Part shown: piece by piece, positions 10,218 to 20,596 of the stretch
Numbering within the stretch: the first letter of the stretch is position 1
Layout of the letters: each line of letters opens with the position of its first letter
NCBI GenBank assembly: GCA_009801015.1
Contig: VHZZ01000019.1
Span: 64,089-128,088 of the forward strand
DNA: 64,000 nucleotides
Source of the DNA: Silene noctiflora
Lineage: Eukaryota; Streptophyta; Magnoliopsida; Caryophyllales; Caryophyllaceae
Reading direction: 5' to 3'
Made by a program: the position numbers and the translations under genes
Notes under the pieces: generated by a model
Told to the model about the DNA's origin: nothing
What the model saw: the letters and a program-made list of their open reading frames with translations, nothing else
Database searches by the model: none

Positions 10218-13200
10218 CTACGCACCACCAGAAGCATGAGAAGAAGAGCAACACCCCCCACCATGATGATGATGGTGTCCGTGTCCGTGTCCGTGTCCAT
10301 GCCCTTGTACAGCTTTAGGCTTAAATGTCTTCCTCATATCATAAGCATCTTCACCATCCGCATAATACTTAGCCTCAATATCATGAATCTTATAATGCAA
10401 AGTTTCAGTATACAGCTTGAATGCGGCTCTATTACTCTTCCTCACATGAAGCGACACATATTCCGCTCCATACACCTGGTCCAATGGCGAAATCAGTACT
10501 CAAAGTTAGGAGCCTAAACGATAAGTTGAAATCTTGATGCATATCAAACTATTAATGCAATCGAGTAACTAGAAACAAGATATAAAAAAATGAAAATTTC
10601 AACTTTTTGATTGATTATGGGCCAGTAATACGAGCAGAGACTGGATTCAAGGTCAAGGAGCTAAACAATTTGCTGACTTTCTTTAGAAAAGACAAAAACA
10701 GTAATGCAATGAGTAAAATAAAATAAAAAAAACTAAAAATTCAGATTTTCTATTGATTAGCTGCCATTAACCTACTCCAGTGGCTGTGTCACGATTCAAA
10801 ATTTCAGTTAGGGAACTAAACGATAGGTTGACTTTATTTAGAAAAGTCGAACTAGTAATGCAATCGAGTGTGATCGAGTAACTTCCGATAAATTCAAGTA
10901 TTAAAAAAAATATCTAAAAGTTCCAAAATTTCAGGGCCAATGGGGTAAATGATACTGGATTGAAATTGTAGGGACGTTGAACTAGTAATGCAATCCAGTA
11001 ACTTTAAATACACTCAAATTCTAGCGACAAATGGAACTCACTTGAGTAGAGGGAGTAACAAATAACTACAAGTTTCAGATTTTTCATGGCTAAACAATAT
11101 GCTGACTTTTCCTCTGACCATCAACTTAGTAATGCAAGGAAGTGTGAATAAATTGAAACGCTGGGAACATCGAATTAGTAATGCAATCAAGTAACTTGGA
11201 CTACAATCAAATATAACAAACAACTAAAATTTTGATAGATTAGAGACCATTAACATGGTCAAGTGGCGGAGACAGAATTCAAAGTTAGGGAGCTAAAAAA
11301 GATGTTCCCAGCATTTAGTTTATCACACCTGATTGCAATGCTAACATGACATTTCTATTAGATGGACTCATTTTTAGAATGAGAGAAACAACCATTTGCA
11401 CATGCAACCTATCTATAATTGTGAACATTGCGGTTATTTTTGTCACATGTCAATTCTAAAGTATCCAATTTTAATTATAATAGAAAAATGTTGACTTAGA
11501 GAAAAAAAAAACCTTAGGCGTATTGATCTTGAAATTCCCAAATTTTTTGAATAACACGCAATGCTCCTTCAGAATTTGCTCTCCAATATATATGAGCACA
11601 CATATTGGATGACTAACTACAAAGCGTAGACATTTACACGGTAATAAAAGAGTAAATTTTCCTAAACAACTAATTAGCATAGAAAATGCAGCAATAACAT
11701 TAGCATTCCGGTTGCCTGAAAGAGAATTTACCTATGTACTTTAAAAGTACAAGTCATATCAGATGACACAAGAAACAAAACAATTCAGTACGCTAAAAGC
11801 TACTACGCCTTTAAAAAATTGTTGTGTTTCTTGTGTGGTGATATGACTTGTACTTTTAAGGTATATAGACAATAGGCTCTTTGAGGCAACCGAATGATAA
11901 TGGTATTGCTTCATTTCTATGCTAATGATTAGTTATTCAGGAAAATTTACTCTTTGATTACTGGGTATAGTAAGTCATCGTGTGTACTGAGAACAAATCG
12001 TGAGGAGCATTATATGTTATCCAAAAACTTTAGGAACATCAAGATCAATGCGCATAAGGTTCTATTTTCTTCCTCGATATTTTTCTATTATGCACATGTA
12101 ACAAAAATAACCGACAGGTTCACAACTTCACATAGGTTAGAATGTGCAAATGGTTGTTTCTCTCATTCTAAAAAAATAATAAATGTCGAGTTAGTATTGC
12201 AATCAAGTGTGATAAACCAAATGTTCGGAACATCGAATTAGTGAAGCAATCGAGCTCAGAATTAATAATGCAATCTGAGTAACATAGACAAATTAAATGT
12301 AAAAAAACAACTCAAGTTTCAAACTTTTCATTACTTATAGGGCCATTAACTTGGTCCAGTGGCGGTGTTAGGATCCAAAGTTAGGCGATTAAATAACAGA
12401 TTGTAATTCTACAGACGTCAAATTAGTAATGCAATCGCGTAGCTTAACATAAATATATAACAAATAACTAAAAATTTCAATCTTTTCATTGCTTAAATGC
12501 TTAGGGCCATTAAGCTTGTCTAGTGGCAGTCTCGGGATTCGAAGCTAGACGGTTTAATTGATATCATTAAAATTTTAGGGACACCAAATTACTAATGCAA
12601 ATATGCAATTGAGTACCTTAAATTACTCCTTCCGTCTCAATCATTTGTTTACCTTTGATTAAAATACCGCCACAAAGAAATAAAAAAGCAAACAAAACAA
12701 TGGGACGGAGGGAGAACAATCCAATTGTAGGGACGTCGAACTAGCAACGCAATAGAGTAACTAAAAGGGTTAAAATACAATCAAATATACTCCCTCCGTT
12801 TCATTGATTTGTTTACTGTTATATTTTTGTGACGGTATTTTAATCAAAGGTAAACAAATGATTAAGACGGAGGGAGAACAATCCAATTGTAGGGACGTCG
12901 AACTAGCAACGCAATAGAGTAACTAAAAGGGTTAAAATACAATCAAATATACTCCCTCCGTTTCATTGATTTGATAACCTGTTATATTTTTGTGACGGTA
13001 TTTTAATCAAAGGTAAACAAATGATTAAGACGGAGGGAGTATGTAACAAATAACTAAAAAATTCAAACTTTTCATCGTTTCGAAGCGAATAATTAACCTG
13101 ATCCATAGCAGATTGAGCAGCGGACATAAGCTTAGTAGCTAACCCTAATTTCCTATGAGTACGAAGAACAGCAAGAGAAGTAATATGTCCATGGCATTCA

Positions 13201-13397
13201 GAGCTTTCTTCATCCATCTTCGCCAACACGTAACCGACTATTTTACCGTTGTAATCTTCCGCAACGTACAGTAATTGCGGCCATGAAAGGACATGGTAGA
13301 GGTAATATTTCATCTGGTAGTTTTCTGGAAGACATAAAAGATTGCATGCTTGCATTTGGAGAAGATCGTCTGCTGTTGCTTTTCTTATGCACACCAT
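10218..13397 (-). CDS. NAA10: N-alpha-acetyltransferase 10, catalytic subunit of NatA
   Basis: GNAT-fold enzyme that moves acetyl from acetyl-CoA to nascent N termini (Ser, Ala, Thr, Gly, Val after Met removal) at the ribosome, together with NAA15. Two exons on the minus strand: 13397-13098 (100 codons) and 10475-10218, giving 185 aa (about 190 in Arabidopsis). Seen: [39 protein letters not shown], the acetyl-CoA loop RKLGLA (RxxGxA), then [18 protein letters not shown] and [12 protein letters not shown]. The tail has a Gly-His alternation followed by five His and GGGCC, a poly-His end also found in other plant NAA10 proteins as I recall. The 2,622-bp intron splits the GNAT domain after Gln100 and is highly unusual (see repeats). 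The start is the first ATG and matches the family N terminus MVCIRKA. Confidence 0.95.
11301..12234. repeat. 934-bp inverted repeat inside the NAA10 intron
   Basis: Left arm 11301-11785 and right arm about 11817-12234 are inverted copies around a loop of about 31 bp. Matching pairs include AGAATGAGAGAAACAACCAT (11377) with its complement at about 12150, ACTTTAAAAGTACAAGTCAT (11739) with its complement at about 11845, and GATGTTCCCAGCATTTAGTT (11301) with its complement at 12215-12234. The arms differ by scattered substitutions and indels. The outer arm ends carry the intron's own tandem-repeat motif (AAGTGTGATAAAC, AACATCGAATTA), so this looks like an inverted duplication of the locus rather than a simple transposon. 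Confidence 0.75.
12626..13039. mobile_element. Three Stowaway-like MITEs, two in a 162-bp tandem duplication
   Basis: Units 12626-12714, 12790-12876 and 12952-13039 each start CTCCYTCCGT and end ACGGAGGGAG, with AATCATTTGTTTACC-like inner arms; the last is bounded by TA on both sides as in Stowaway. The spacer AACAATCCAATTGTAGGGAC and the MITE are duplicated with a period of 162 bp (12716-12877 and 12878-13039). The copies are nearly identical apart from one short change (GTTTACTG against GATAACCTG), so the duplication is young. Confidence 0.8.
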
Positions 13398-13412
13398 TGT
13401 TGGAATTCGACG

Positions 13413-13516
13413 TGTGTTAGGGTTAGGGTTTGGTTTGATTTAATTGATTTGGGGATTTTTTTTGTTTGTTTTTGGTAGGTGGATGAAGGGTGAGAGGGTT
13501 GGGTTAGGGTTTTAAA
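13413..13516 (-). promoter_or_regulatory. Telo-box motifs upstream of NAA10
   Basis: On the minus (coding) strand the NAA10 leader carries AAACCCTAACCCTAA (13418-13432) and a second AAAACCCTAACCC (about 13503-13515). The telo box AAACCCTAA is common in promoters of plant translation and ribosome genes, which fits a ribosome-associated acetyltransferase. Whether the motifs lie in promoter or 5' UTR depends on the unknown transcription start. Confidence 0.45.
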
Positions 13517-14487
13517 TTGGGGAAGATTTGGAAGGGATGATTAAAGTATTTGTTTATGACTTTAAACTTTTTTTCATAAAATGTTTTCAAACTTTATTTT
13601 CTACAAATAAATCAAAATTCTCCCTATTTTTTTAGAAAATTAATTAAATTCCGTACAAATTAATTCGCTTTATTAATAAGCTTCATTGATCGTCTTTTTT
13701 TTTTTTGATAAAATGTGAGATTTTATTAGTAATTCACCACTTACATCATGTAATTACATAATCCTTTTAGGAAACATTCAAATTATACTATAAAAACTAA
13801 AGATGTTATAACTTATAATAATAATTTCAAGCCCATATAGCCAACTATGATCTCCTCGTTTTACCTGCTGCTAAGCAGACCGTTGTAACTTCTTGTGTAT
13901 TACTTCATTAATTGTTATTTAGCTTATATTGATTAATTTATTTATTTCAATTAGAGGAGAGGGTGGTGGTAAACTGGTACGTGGGCGCAGATAGAAGCCA
14001 TAGCGTGGATAAGGCAACAAAGAAGGGCAGACGGTGGTGACAGAGGTGTGGTTCGTAGTGGTTTTGTGGCAAGGGTATCGTGGGTTCATCTGCGAGTGGT
14101 GGGCCGGGAAGAGGGAATGGTGAGTTCGGTGAGGCAATGGTGGTACGGATGGTAGCAAGTGCTTGTGGTTTTTTTAAAGTGAAATAAGAGAGGATGAGAA
14201 TTTACTGAAATTATGTGGAAAAATGAGAGGTTTTCGCCAAAAACTTATATATTTGTACATAAAAGAGCACATGCCATCCATAATTAAGTCTTGGATATTT
14301 GTTCTTGTGACTGATATATTTGTATAAGTTTATTGTTAAGGCAATGGAAAAATGGGGTACGAAGATGATGATTATAAAAATCACTTTTGTGTATTAATCA
14401 ATTTAACTTATTCATATATATAGTCCATTTTTCTAAGTCGGTAATATAAAATGAATAAATGGTTGACACAAATGAGTAGTCATTATT
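13517..14487. other. Gene-free stretch
   Basis: AT-rich DNA. A minus-strand open frame at 13919-14158 is Pro/His-rich low complexity without family features and is not taken as a gene. Confidence 0.45.
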
Positions 14488-14684
14488 CACAAATTCTCAT
14501 TATAGACGGACACTATCCGTTTAAAACTGAAGACGGATATTGTTCATTTCACAAATGTAATTGGATAGTACAAGTGAGTGGAAAATGGATATCCCCACTT
14601 GTCCTCCCACTTGCATTTTGTGAGAGGGTCGTTCCCCGTCTTCAACTTTAGACGGGTAGTGGTCGTATACAATGAGACAGACTG
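14488..14684. mobile_element. Palindromic MULE-type MITE, copy 1
   Basis: A 197-bp unit that opens CACAAATTCTCATTATAGACG and closes with an inverted relative; inner arms carry ACTATCCGT...AAGACGG and the centre AAGTGAGTGGAAAATGGATA. Flanked by GTCATTATT (14479-14487) and ATCATTATT (14685-14693), an 8/9 target duplication typical of Mutator-like elements. Other copies: 41307, 51568, 51896, 52941 and 54142. Confidence 0.75.
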
Positions 14685-14817
14685 ATCATTATTATGTAGA
14701 ATGTCTTAGCTAGCTTTGAGTTTGCATGATGATATGCCTTGAATTGTTAGAAACGACCTAAAACATAGTTGTCGTAATGAGAATTTTTAAGAGACAGACA
14801 AGATCGATTTTACTTTC

Positions 14818-16169
14818 ACATTTTTGAAATTCTATGATGTACCCATGAACTCTATACATTAGTGGTTTATAGTTTATACAATGACTTTATTTGTTGTCTT
14901 TAATATGTTAGTTTACTAATTGATCTATTAAATCATTTATTTACCATTCCAATTACTCAATAACCTACTCATAACTCACGTACTTAATAATTCGCCGAAT
15001 TATCATTAACCCACCAAATAATATACGAATCTAACCAAAATTTCATCAAATCTCCATTATCATTTTATGAATCATAAGTAAGGTTTTTAATAATAGGTTG
15101 TGTTTATTAAAAGTAATTTGTGATGCTTTTCACATGGTACGGTGATACAAAATTAAGAAGTCAAATTAAACGACAAAATATGGTTGTTTGATAGTGCTAA
15201 AGTTAACATAGAGTTAAAGAAGGTCATGATAGATAAATTACTAAGGAGTTTAGGGGTACAATTTAAAATATAAAAAACACAAAAACTTCAGAGAGACGAT
15301 CTCTCAATAGCGTTATTGAGAGACCTCTCACATGATGGGGGAGGAAGTTTATTTAATTTTGGTTTTTCATATTATATCTCCCACTAATTTAGTGGGAGAC
15401 AGTCTCTCGGAAGACCTATTGTATAAAAAATGTAAGGGTACAACATAGAAAACCGAAAAAGTCGAAGAAACACCTGTAGGCACTAAAAATTTATTTTAAG
15501 TGTCGAAAATACAGAAATTAATTAATTTGAGTTAATAATAAATAAGTTACTCAATTTAATAAATTTTGTCCCTTTTAAAATCAAATTCGGGTCATTCTGT
15601 GTTATTCGGATCCAAATAAGTCAAAACTGGGCCAAGTTCGCAAATAAGCCCATAAAATGAGCCCACGCCGGAAGCCCAAGAAAAGCCCAAACTTTCTCTA
15701 TAAATAGAGCAAAGTTCATTTTATTTCGATATATAGAAAAAAACTCGAGAAAAGAAGAAGAAAAGAAAAGCTCTGGAATTCTCTCTGAAAACTCGTGNAA
15801 TTCATCGTACGTAGTCAACAAGCACAACAAATTCGTGCCGCCTGCGCAAGAAAACTCAAACATTCAAACTCAAATATTCAAACATTCAAACATTCAAGAG
15901 AGACTCAAGTCATTCGACCCTTTCAAGAATTCAAGTCAACGTCGCGCGTAGAGTGCATACACCCTCTACACGCGTACCCCCTGCGAAACACACGCTCACC
16001 CCTTACGTGGATTGTGCACGCGTACCCTGTTTGTTTAGTTAGAATCAGAGGATTATTAGAGATTGTGCACGAACTTTTCTGATATTAATATAAACTTATT
16101 TTGTTTCCTTGTTTTGTATTTCAGTTATCGTAATACAAAATTTGTCGTTACAACACCGTAGAATATCCC
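14818..16169. mobile_element. Palindromic element (family of 41620-42170) interrupted by a MITE and a solo LTR
   Basis: 14818-15270 and about 15425-15474 plus 16153-16169 align in order with the uninterrupted copy at 41620-42170 (shared words include TTGATCTATTAAATC, AATTCGCCGAATTATCATTA, AGGGTACAACATA and CACCGTAGAATA). A second small palindrome (AGAGACGATCTCTCAATAGC ... GGGAGACAGTCTCTCGGAAG, about 15288-15418) and the solo LTR at 15475-16152 are inserted in it. The left end is not preserved as far as in the other copy. Confidence 0.65.
15475..16152. mobile_element. Solo LTR of an LTR retrotransposon (fossil)
   Basis: A 678-bp segment starts TGTAGGCACT and ends TCGTTACA (TG...CA), flanked by the perfect 5-bp duplication ACACC (15470-15474 and 16153-16157). 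It holds a TATAAATAGAG promoter-like box near 15698 and has no internal coding region, so it is what remains after LTR-LTR recombination. The superfamily (Ty1 or Ty3) cannot be told from the LTR. The intact target duplication suggests a fairly recent insertion. An ambiguous base lies at 15798. Confidence 0.8.
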
Positions 16170-16320
16170 AAAAATTTATCTGTATATATCACATACATAA
16201 GTATTATAACAATCAATAATCCAATTCCCAAAACTTCATACTATAACTATCACATTTTAAGAAAAATCACAAAATTAATATACTTGCAAGAGAAATTTAA
16301 CCAATATATACATGGTTATA

Positions 16321-16746
16321 TCAACTCTTATTCCAAGGATAGCAATATGAGAACTTTTGTGACCTATAATCAAACATGCATGGACCTTTATCATGGATAT
16401 GCCATCTACACCTATCTTGATCATATGCACACCAACCTCTATCCCTTTCTTGCACAAATAGATCAAACCAATGCAATTGTTCATCAAATACAAAACCACA
16501 AAAGAAATCGGTAGTTCCCCAGAAACTAAGTTCCGGTTTAAATTCATACTTTTGATTTGATTTAATTACGTGTACTCCAAGATCGTCTTCCTTGGATTTG
16601 CAATGAATTTGTAGACGTTTTTTGTTGCTTAACTTGTTTAAGGCCGAAATGTGAATTGTTCCAAGTCCAAAGGATGCTTCGCTAATCATTGTTAGCAACA
16701 TGAATATTAGGAAAATAATGGGGATTTTCATGTAGAATTTATTCAT
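16321..16746 (-). CDS. S1-type plant self-incompatibility protein homologue (SPH)
   Basis: Small secreted protein of the S-protein homologue family, named after the poppy stigma determinant PrsS; most members have no known role. The intronless frame gives 141 aa from the ATG at 16746; an upstream GTG is in frame but is not a start. Residues 1 to about 25 form a signal peptide (IPIIFLIFMLLTMISEASFG). The mature part has the family pattern: HISALNKL, a first Cys in LQIHCKSKEDDLGVHVI, FWGTTDFFCGFVF, the WFDLF strand, CRWHIHDKGPCMF and a final YCYPW. Six Cys lie in the mature part; the family typically has four conserved. It stands alone, about 170 bp from the solo LTR, in transposon-rich DNA. 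Intact as read, but expression cannot be judged. Confidence 0.87.
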   Translation of the reverse strand: MNKFYMKIPIIFLIFMLLTMISEASFGLGTIHISALNKLSNKKRLQIHCKSKEDDLGVHVIKSNQKYEFKPELSFWGTTDFFCGFVFDEQLHWFDLFVQERDRGWCAYDQDRCRWHIHDKGPCMFDYRSQKFSYCYPWNKS

Positions 16747-17264
16747 TTTCACATAATCCGGATATATTTGTTGTTTTTTTTGTGTGTTGGGAAATTGGAA
16801 TTTATTATGTTTCTTGATGATGTTTTTTTTATTAAGGTTTATTTTTGTTATTCATTTATTTTATTCCGGGGTACATCAATTTTGTTATTATAAAGGCGAT
16901 ATCTATTTTTAAGCAAAACATATGCTGAAAATAGGAGTTGTTAATGTATATATTCATGCAGAATCTATTAAGCCGTCAAACCTTAACGCGAAAAAAAGTG
17001 ATGGTTCTCAATAATTTTAGGAATGTGTAGGATTTATAACTACTCGTCGCAAACCACATGTGAAAATGTGAAATGTCCACCCAACTAATTTTATTGGATT
17101 TTTCAACAAAACATGAATGAAGTAACCCAAACAAATTAAAATGTAAATTGATTATTTTGACTCGAAATTTACTTGAACATTACCATTTCACTACTTATGT
17201 AACCACTTTATCAAAAATTAACTAAACATAATATTATCCGAATAAATTTCTTTATCTCCCAATT
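16747..17264. other. Upstream region of the S1-like gene, nothing else seen
   Basis: AT-rich DNA with no clear gene, element ends or long repeats. Confidence 0.4.
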
Positions 17265-19930
17265 TTTCCACCACGTATCTGGGTTCACTTACGAGGTACC
17301 CTATCCAATTTCAGGCCCAAACAACAAATATACATCTATCCGATTTTCGGCCAAGCTTTGTTTATCACATACTGCACCCTCCATCGTTCTCCTCGAAATT
17401 GTGTGCCCACTTTATTTGACTCGAAAAAACATCATGCGATTTTCAGACAATTTTGTTTTAGGACCTAGAATTCTAAAGACTGTGTATTACACTTCAATTT
17501 GAGTCACTCAAAAGGTTGTATCATGCCGCATTTCTTTTTCTCCAAGTTTTTTATACCACATGTCTAGATCACTTTAGGAGGTACCTTCTTCGATTTCAGC
17601 CCTATATAAGAACTATACATTCATTTTTCACGATTATCCAATTTCAATCGAGCCTGGTTAATTGCATACATGCACCCTCAAATCTCCTCACTTTCTCCTT
17701 ATAAGTTGTATCATGCCGCAGAGGTTGGTTTCATCGTAAACGTGCACAGTCAAATGTACTCATTTGTTCCTCCAAAGTTGTGTGGCCACTTTACCTGACC
17801 CGAGTAGCACTTCGTGTAATTTATGGACATTTTTGTTCCGAGGCCCCGGATTCCCGGAATACCGTGTATCAACTTCAATTTATGTCGTTCGAGGGGTCAT
17901 ACTGTACCACATTTTTTTTCACTCGCTTTTTCTACCCCGTATCCAAGGTCGATTGGAGAGGTTCCTTATCTGATTACATGACCAATAACATGTATACATC
18001 GCTTTTACACCATTATCCGATCTTCGGTTGAGTCTGGTTTATCGCATGCCCAGTACCCTTAAGTAACCATCGTTGCTTCTCAAACATTGTGTGGCCTCTT
18101 TATTTAATCCGAGGAACCCTCCATTTGATTTCCGGATATTGTTGTTCCGGGACCCCGGAATCTCCGAAAACTATGTATTAGACACTTCAATTTGAGTCGT
18201 TTAGAAGGTCGTACTGGACACCGTTTCTTTTTCTCCCGGTTTTTCTACCACGTGTTCGAGTTCGCTTCAGGAGTTACCATGTTCTATTTCAGACCCAAAT
18301 AACAAATATTATTCTATTTTTCACAATAATCCGAATTTCTCCCAAGTCTGGTTTATCGCATACCAGCACTTTCAAATGTCCCCATTACTCCTCAAAAATT
18401 TTGTGGCCGCTTTATATGACATGAGGAATCGTCCGTGTCATTTTCAGACATTTTTGTTCCGGGAGCCTAGAATCGCGAAAACCGTGTATTATACACTTCA
18501 AATTGAGCCGTCCGGGAGGTCTTCTCGGGTTGCGTTTTTTTTCTGCAGATTTTTCTACCACGTGTCCGAGGTCGCCTAAGAAGTTACATTATTCGATTTA
18601 AGCCCCAAACAACAAATATTAATCCATTTTCACGATTACTCGATTTTCGGTCCAGTTTGGTTTATCACGAATAGGTACCCTCAAATCTCCTCAGTTGCTC
18701 CTCATAATTTGTGTGACCAAATTATTTGACTCATAAAACTTTTCATGCAATTTCTGGTCATCTTTTGATGTGGGAGTATTAATCTATTTTTCACGATAAT
18801 CCGAATTTCTCCCAAGGTTCGTTTATCGCATACCGGCATTCTCAAATGTCCTCCATTGCTCCTCAAAATTTTCGTTTATCGCATACCGTCCGTGTAATTT
18901 TCAGATATTTTTGTTCTGGGATCCCAAAAACCGTGTATTACACTTCAAATTGAGCTGTTTGGGAAGTCGCACCAGGTTACATTTTTCTTTCTCCCAATTT
19001 GTCTACCATGCATGTGTTTGAGGTCGCATAAGGAGTTACTCTATTCAATTTTAGCCCTGACTAACAAATATTAATCCATTTTCATGATTATTCGATTTTC
19101 GGTCTAGCTTGTTTTTATCGCAAATAAGCACCCTAAAATCTCCTCGTTTTATCCTCAAAATTCGTATGGCCTCATTATCTAACCCGTGGAACCTTATGTC
19201 TTCTGGATATTTTTGCTCTGGGACACCGAAATTTCTGAAAACTGTCTATTCACTTCAATTTGAGTCGTTCCGAAGGTTGTACTGGGTCACGTTTCTTTTT
19301 TTCCCGATTTTTCTACCGCGTGTCCCGAACTCCTAGGTCGGTTTGGAGGTACCTTATCCGATCTCATGCCCAAGAAACAAGTATACATCACTTTTACACA
19401 ATTATCCGATTTTTGTTTGAGTCTGGTTTATCGCATACCGGCATTCTCAAATAACCATCTTTGCTCTTCAAAAATTGTATGGTCGCTTTATCTGACCAAG
19501 TTTATTTTTTCCCCGGCTTGTCTACCATGGGTTTGGGGTCGCTTTAGGAGTTAGTTTATTCGATTTCAGCTCAAATAAAAAGTAAGTAAATATATATTTT
19601 TTTCATGATTATTCGAGTTTTACTCAAGGCTGGTTTATCCCATACCAACACCCACAAATAAACTTCGTTGCACCTCAAAATTTGTGTGGTTGCTTTATCT
19701 AGGCCGAGAAAACCGTTCCTATAATTTCCAGACATTTTTATTCAAGGACTCTAAAATCTGAAAACAGTGTATTATAAATACCTTAGAGAAAACAAGCATT
19801 GACATAATCCTTGATTTGTAACCATTCTCCCAAAATACGGAAAAGTATACATGCACAATTAAATGTACTCATTTGCTCCTCCAAAGTTGTGTGGCCACTT
19901 TACCTAACCTGATGAACTTTTTGCACCAAA
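17265..19930. repeat. Satellite-like tandem array, unit about 305-310 bp
   Basis: A unit containing TTTATCGCATACCGGCAYTC, CTCCTCAAAATTTTGTGTGG, ACATTTTTGTTCCGGGA, CCGTGTATTACACTTCAATT, TGAGTCGTTCGGGAGGTCG and TTTTTCTACCACGTGTCCGA recurs head to tail. The landmark (A)CCGTGTATTA lies near 17478, 17868, 18172, 18480, 18930, 19238 and 19755. The intact spacings are 304, 308 and 308 bp; the longer gaps contain partial copies. Copies are well diverged from each other. Short open frames in it are by-products. It resembles subtelomeric satellites of similar unit length in size only; I cannot name it. Confidence 0.8.
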
Positions 19931-20596
19931 TTTTCCATTTGTTTACCTCTAACTAAAAAGTTTCAAACCCAATTATCTCTACCTTCTCTCTATTGTTGAA
20001 TCTTTAACCTGTTCCAAACTTCTTCTAATTTCTTTATTTATGAAAAACTATTCAAGCATATAATAAATATTCAATTTATTAATTCATTATTAATAACTAA
20101 ACTGACTCTTTGTTATAGTTTTCTTAATCTTTTTAATTAGGCTTTATGTTGAAATTAATTAAGGGTTAACTAGTGTAGGATGTGAGGATATTGGTGTAAT
20201 TGAATGTCGTCGACGACATGGGTAGGTGCCGCTGGCAAGAAGGACAATAGAGGTGATCGTTATGGGCGTTGGACAGAAGCAGATATTACTTTAGAAAAAG
20301 AACACTCAGTAGTACTGTCGTATGTAGTACAACAATTGACAATAGTTTTTCAACATACGTAAAGTACAACACGATTAAATAACCTCCCTCCCTACTTAAA
20401 CCCACCAGTGCAACCCCATCGCCGACGAACCACCTCTTCCAGCGTTGACATCAGTAACCATATGGTGGGTGAAATTAAAGGAGGACAGATATGTGAAATA
20501 AGAGTAATTTAGAGAGGGGAATGAGAGGGGCATAATTTCACTTGTGTATTACGATGAGTAAAATGTGTACTGCGAAAATCAGCTATCTAAAGAAAA
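19931..20596. other. Gene-free stretch before a Helitron
   Basis: Unremarkable AT-rich sequence. Around 20200-20480 it is more GC-rich (GTCGTCGACGACATGGGTAG) but has no usable frame. Confidence 0.4.

Larger units (their letters stand above)
10476..13097 (-). repeat. NAA10 intron made of degenerate tandem copies of about 150-170 bp
   Basis: A recurring block reads, on the plus strand: AACTTTTCATTG, then GGGCCATTAACYTGGTCC, AGTGGCGGTGTCAGGATTC, AAAGTTAGGGAGCTAAACG, ATAGGTTGACTTT and AGTAATGCAATCGAGTAACT. Clear copies have the GGTCCAGTGGC-like core near 10477 (the real acceptor), 10777, 11257, 12353 and 12521; weaker ones lie near 10625, 10932 and 11085. The acceptor flank holds the right part of the unit and the donor flank (13053-13100: AAAATTCAAACTTTTCATCG ... 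ATTAACCTGATCC) holds the left part. The unit therefore appears to be the ancestral intron plus a few exon bases, repeated. Confidence 0.7.

Noticed and set aside
10236-10517. Plus-strand frame opposite NAA10 exon 2
   Set aside because: It is the antisense shadow of the coding strand; the poly-Met/Val-Ser run mirrors the Gly-His tail.
13919-14158. Pro/His-rich minus-strand frame of 79 codons
   Set aside because: Low-complexity composition with no domain or neighbouring exons; likely chance.
17516-19554. Series of small open frames with similar peptides
   Set aside because: They recur because the DNA is a tandem satellite; the frames shift and break between units, so no protein is conserved.
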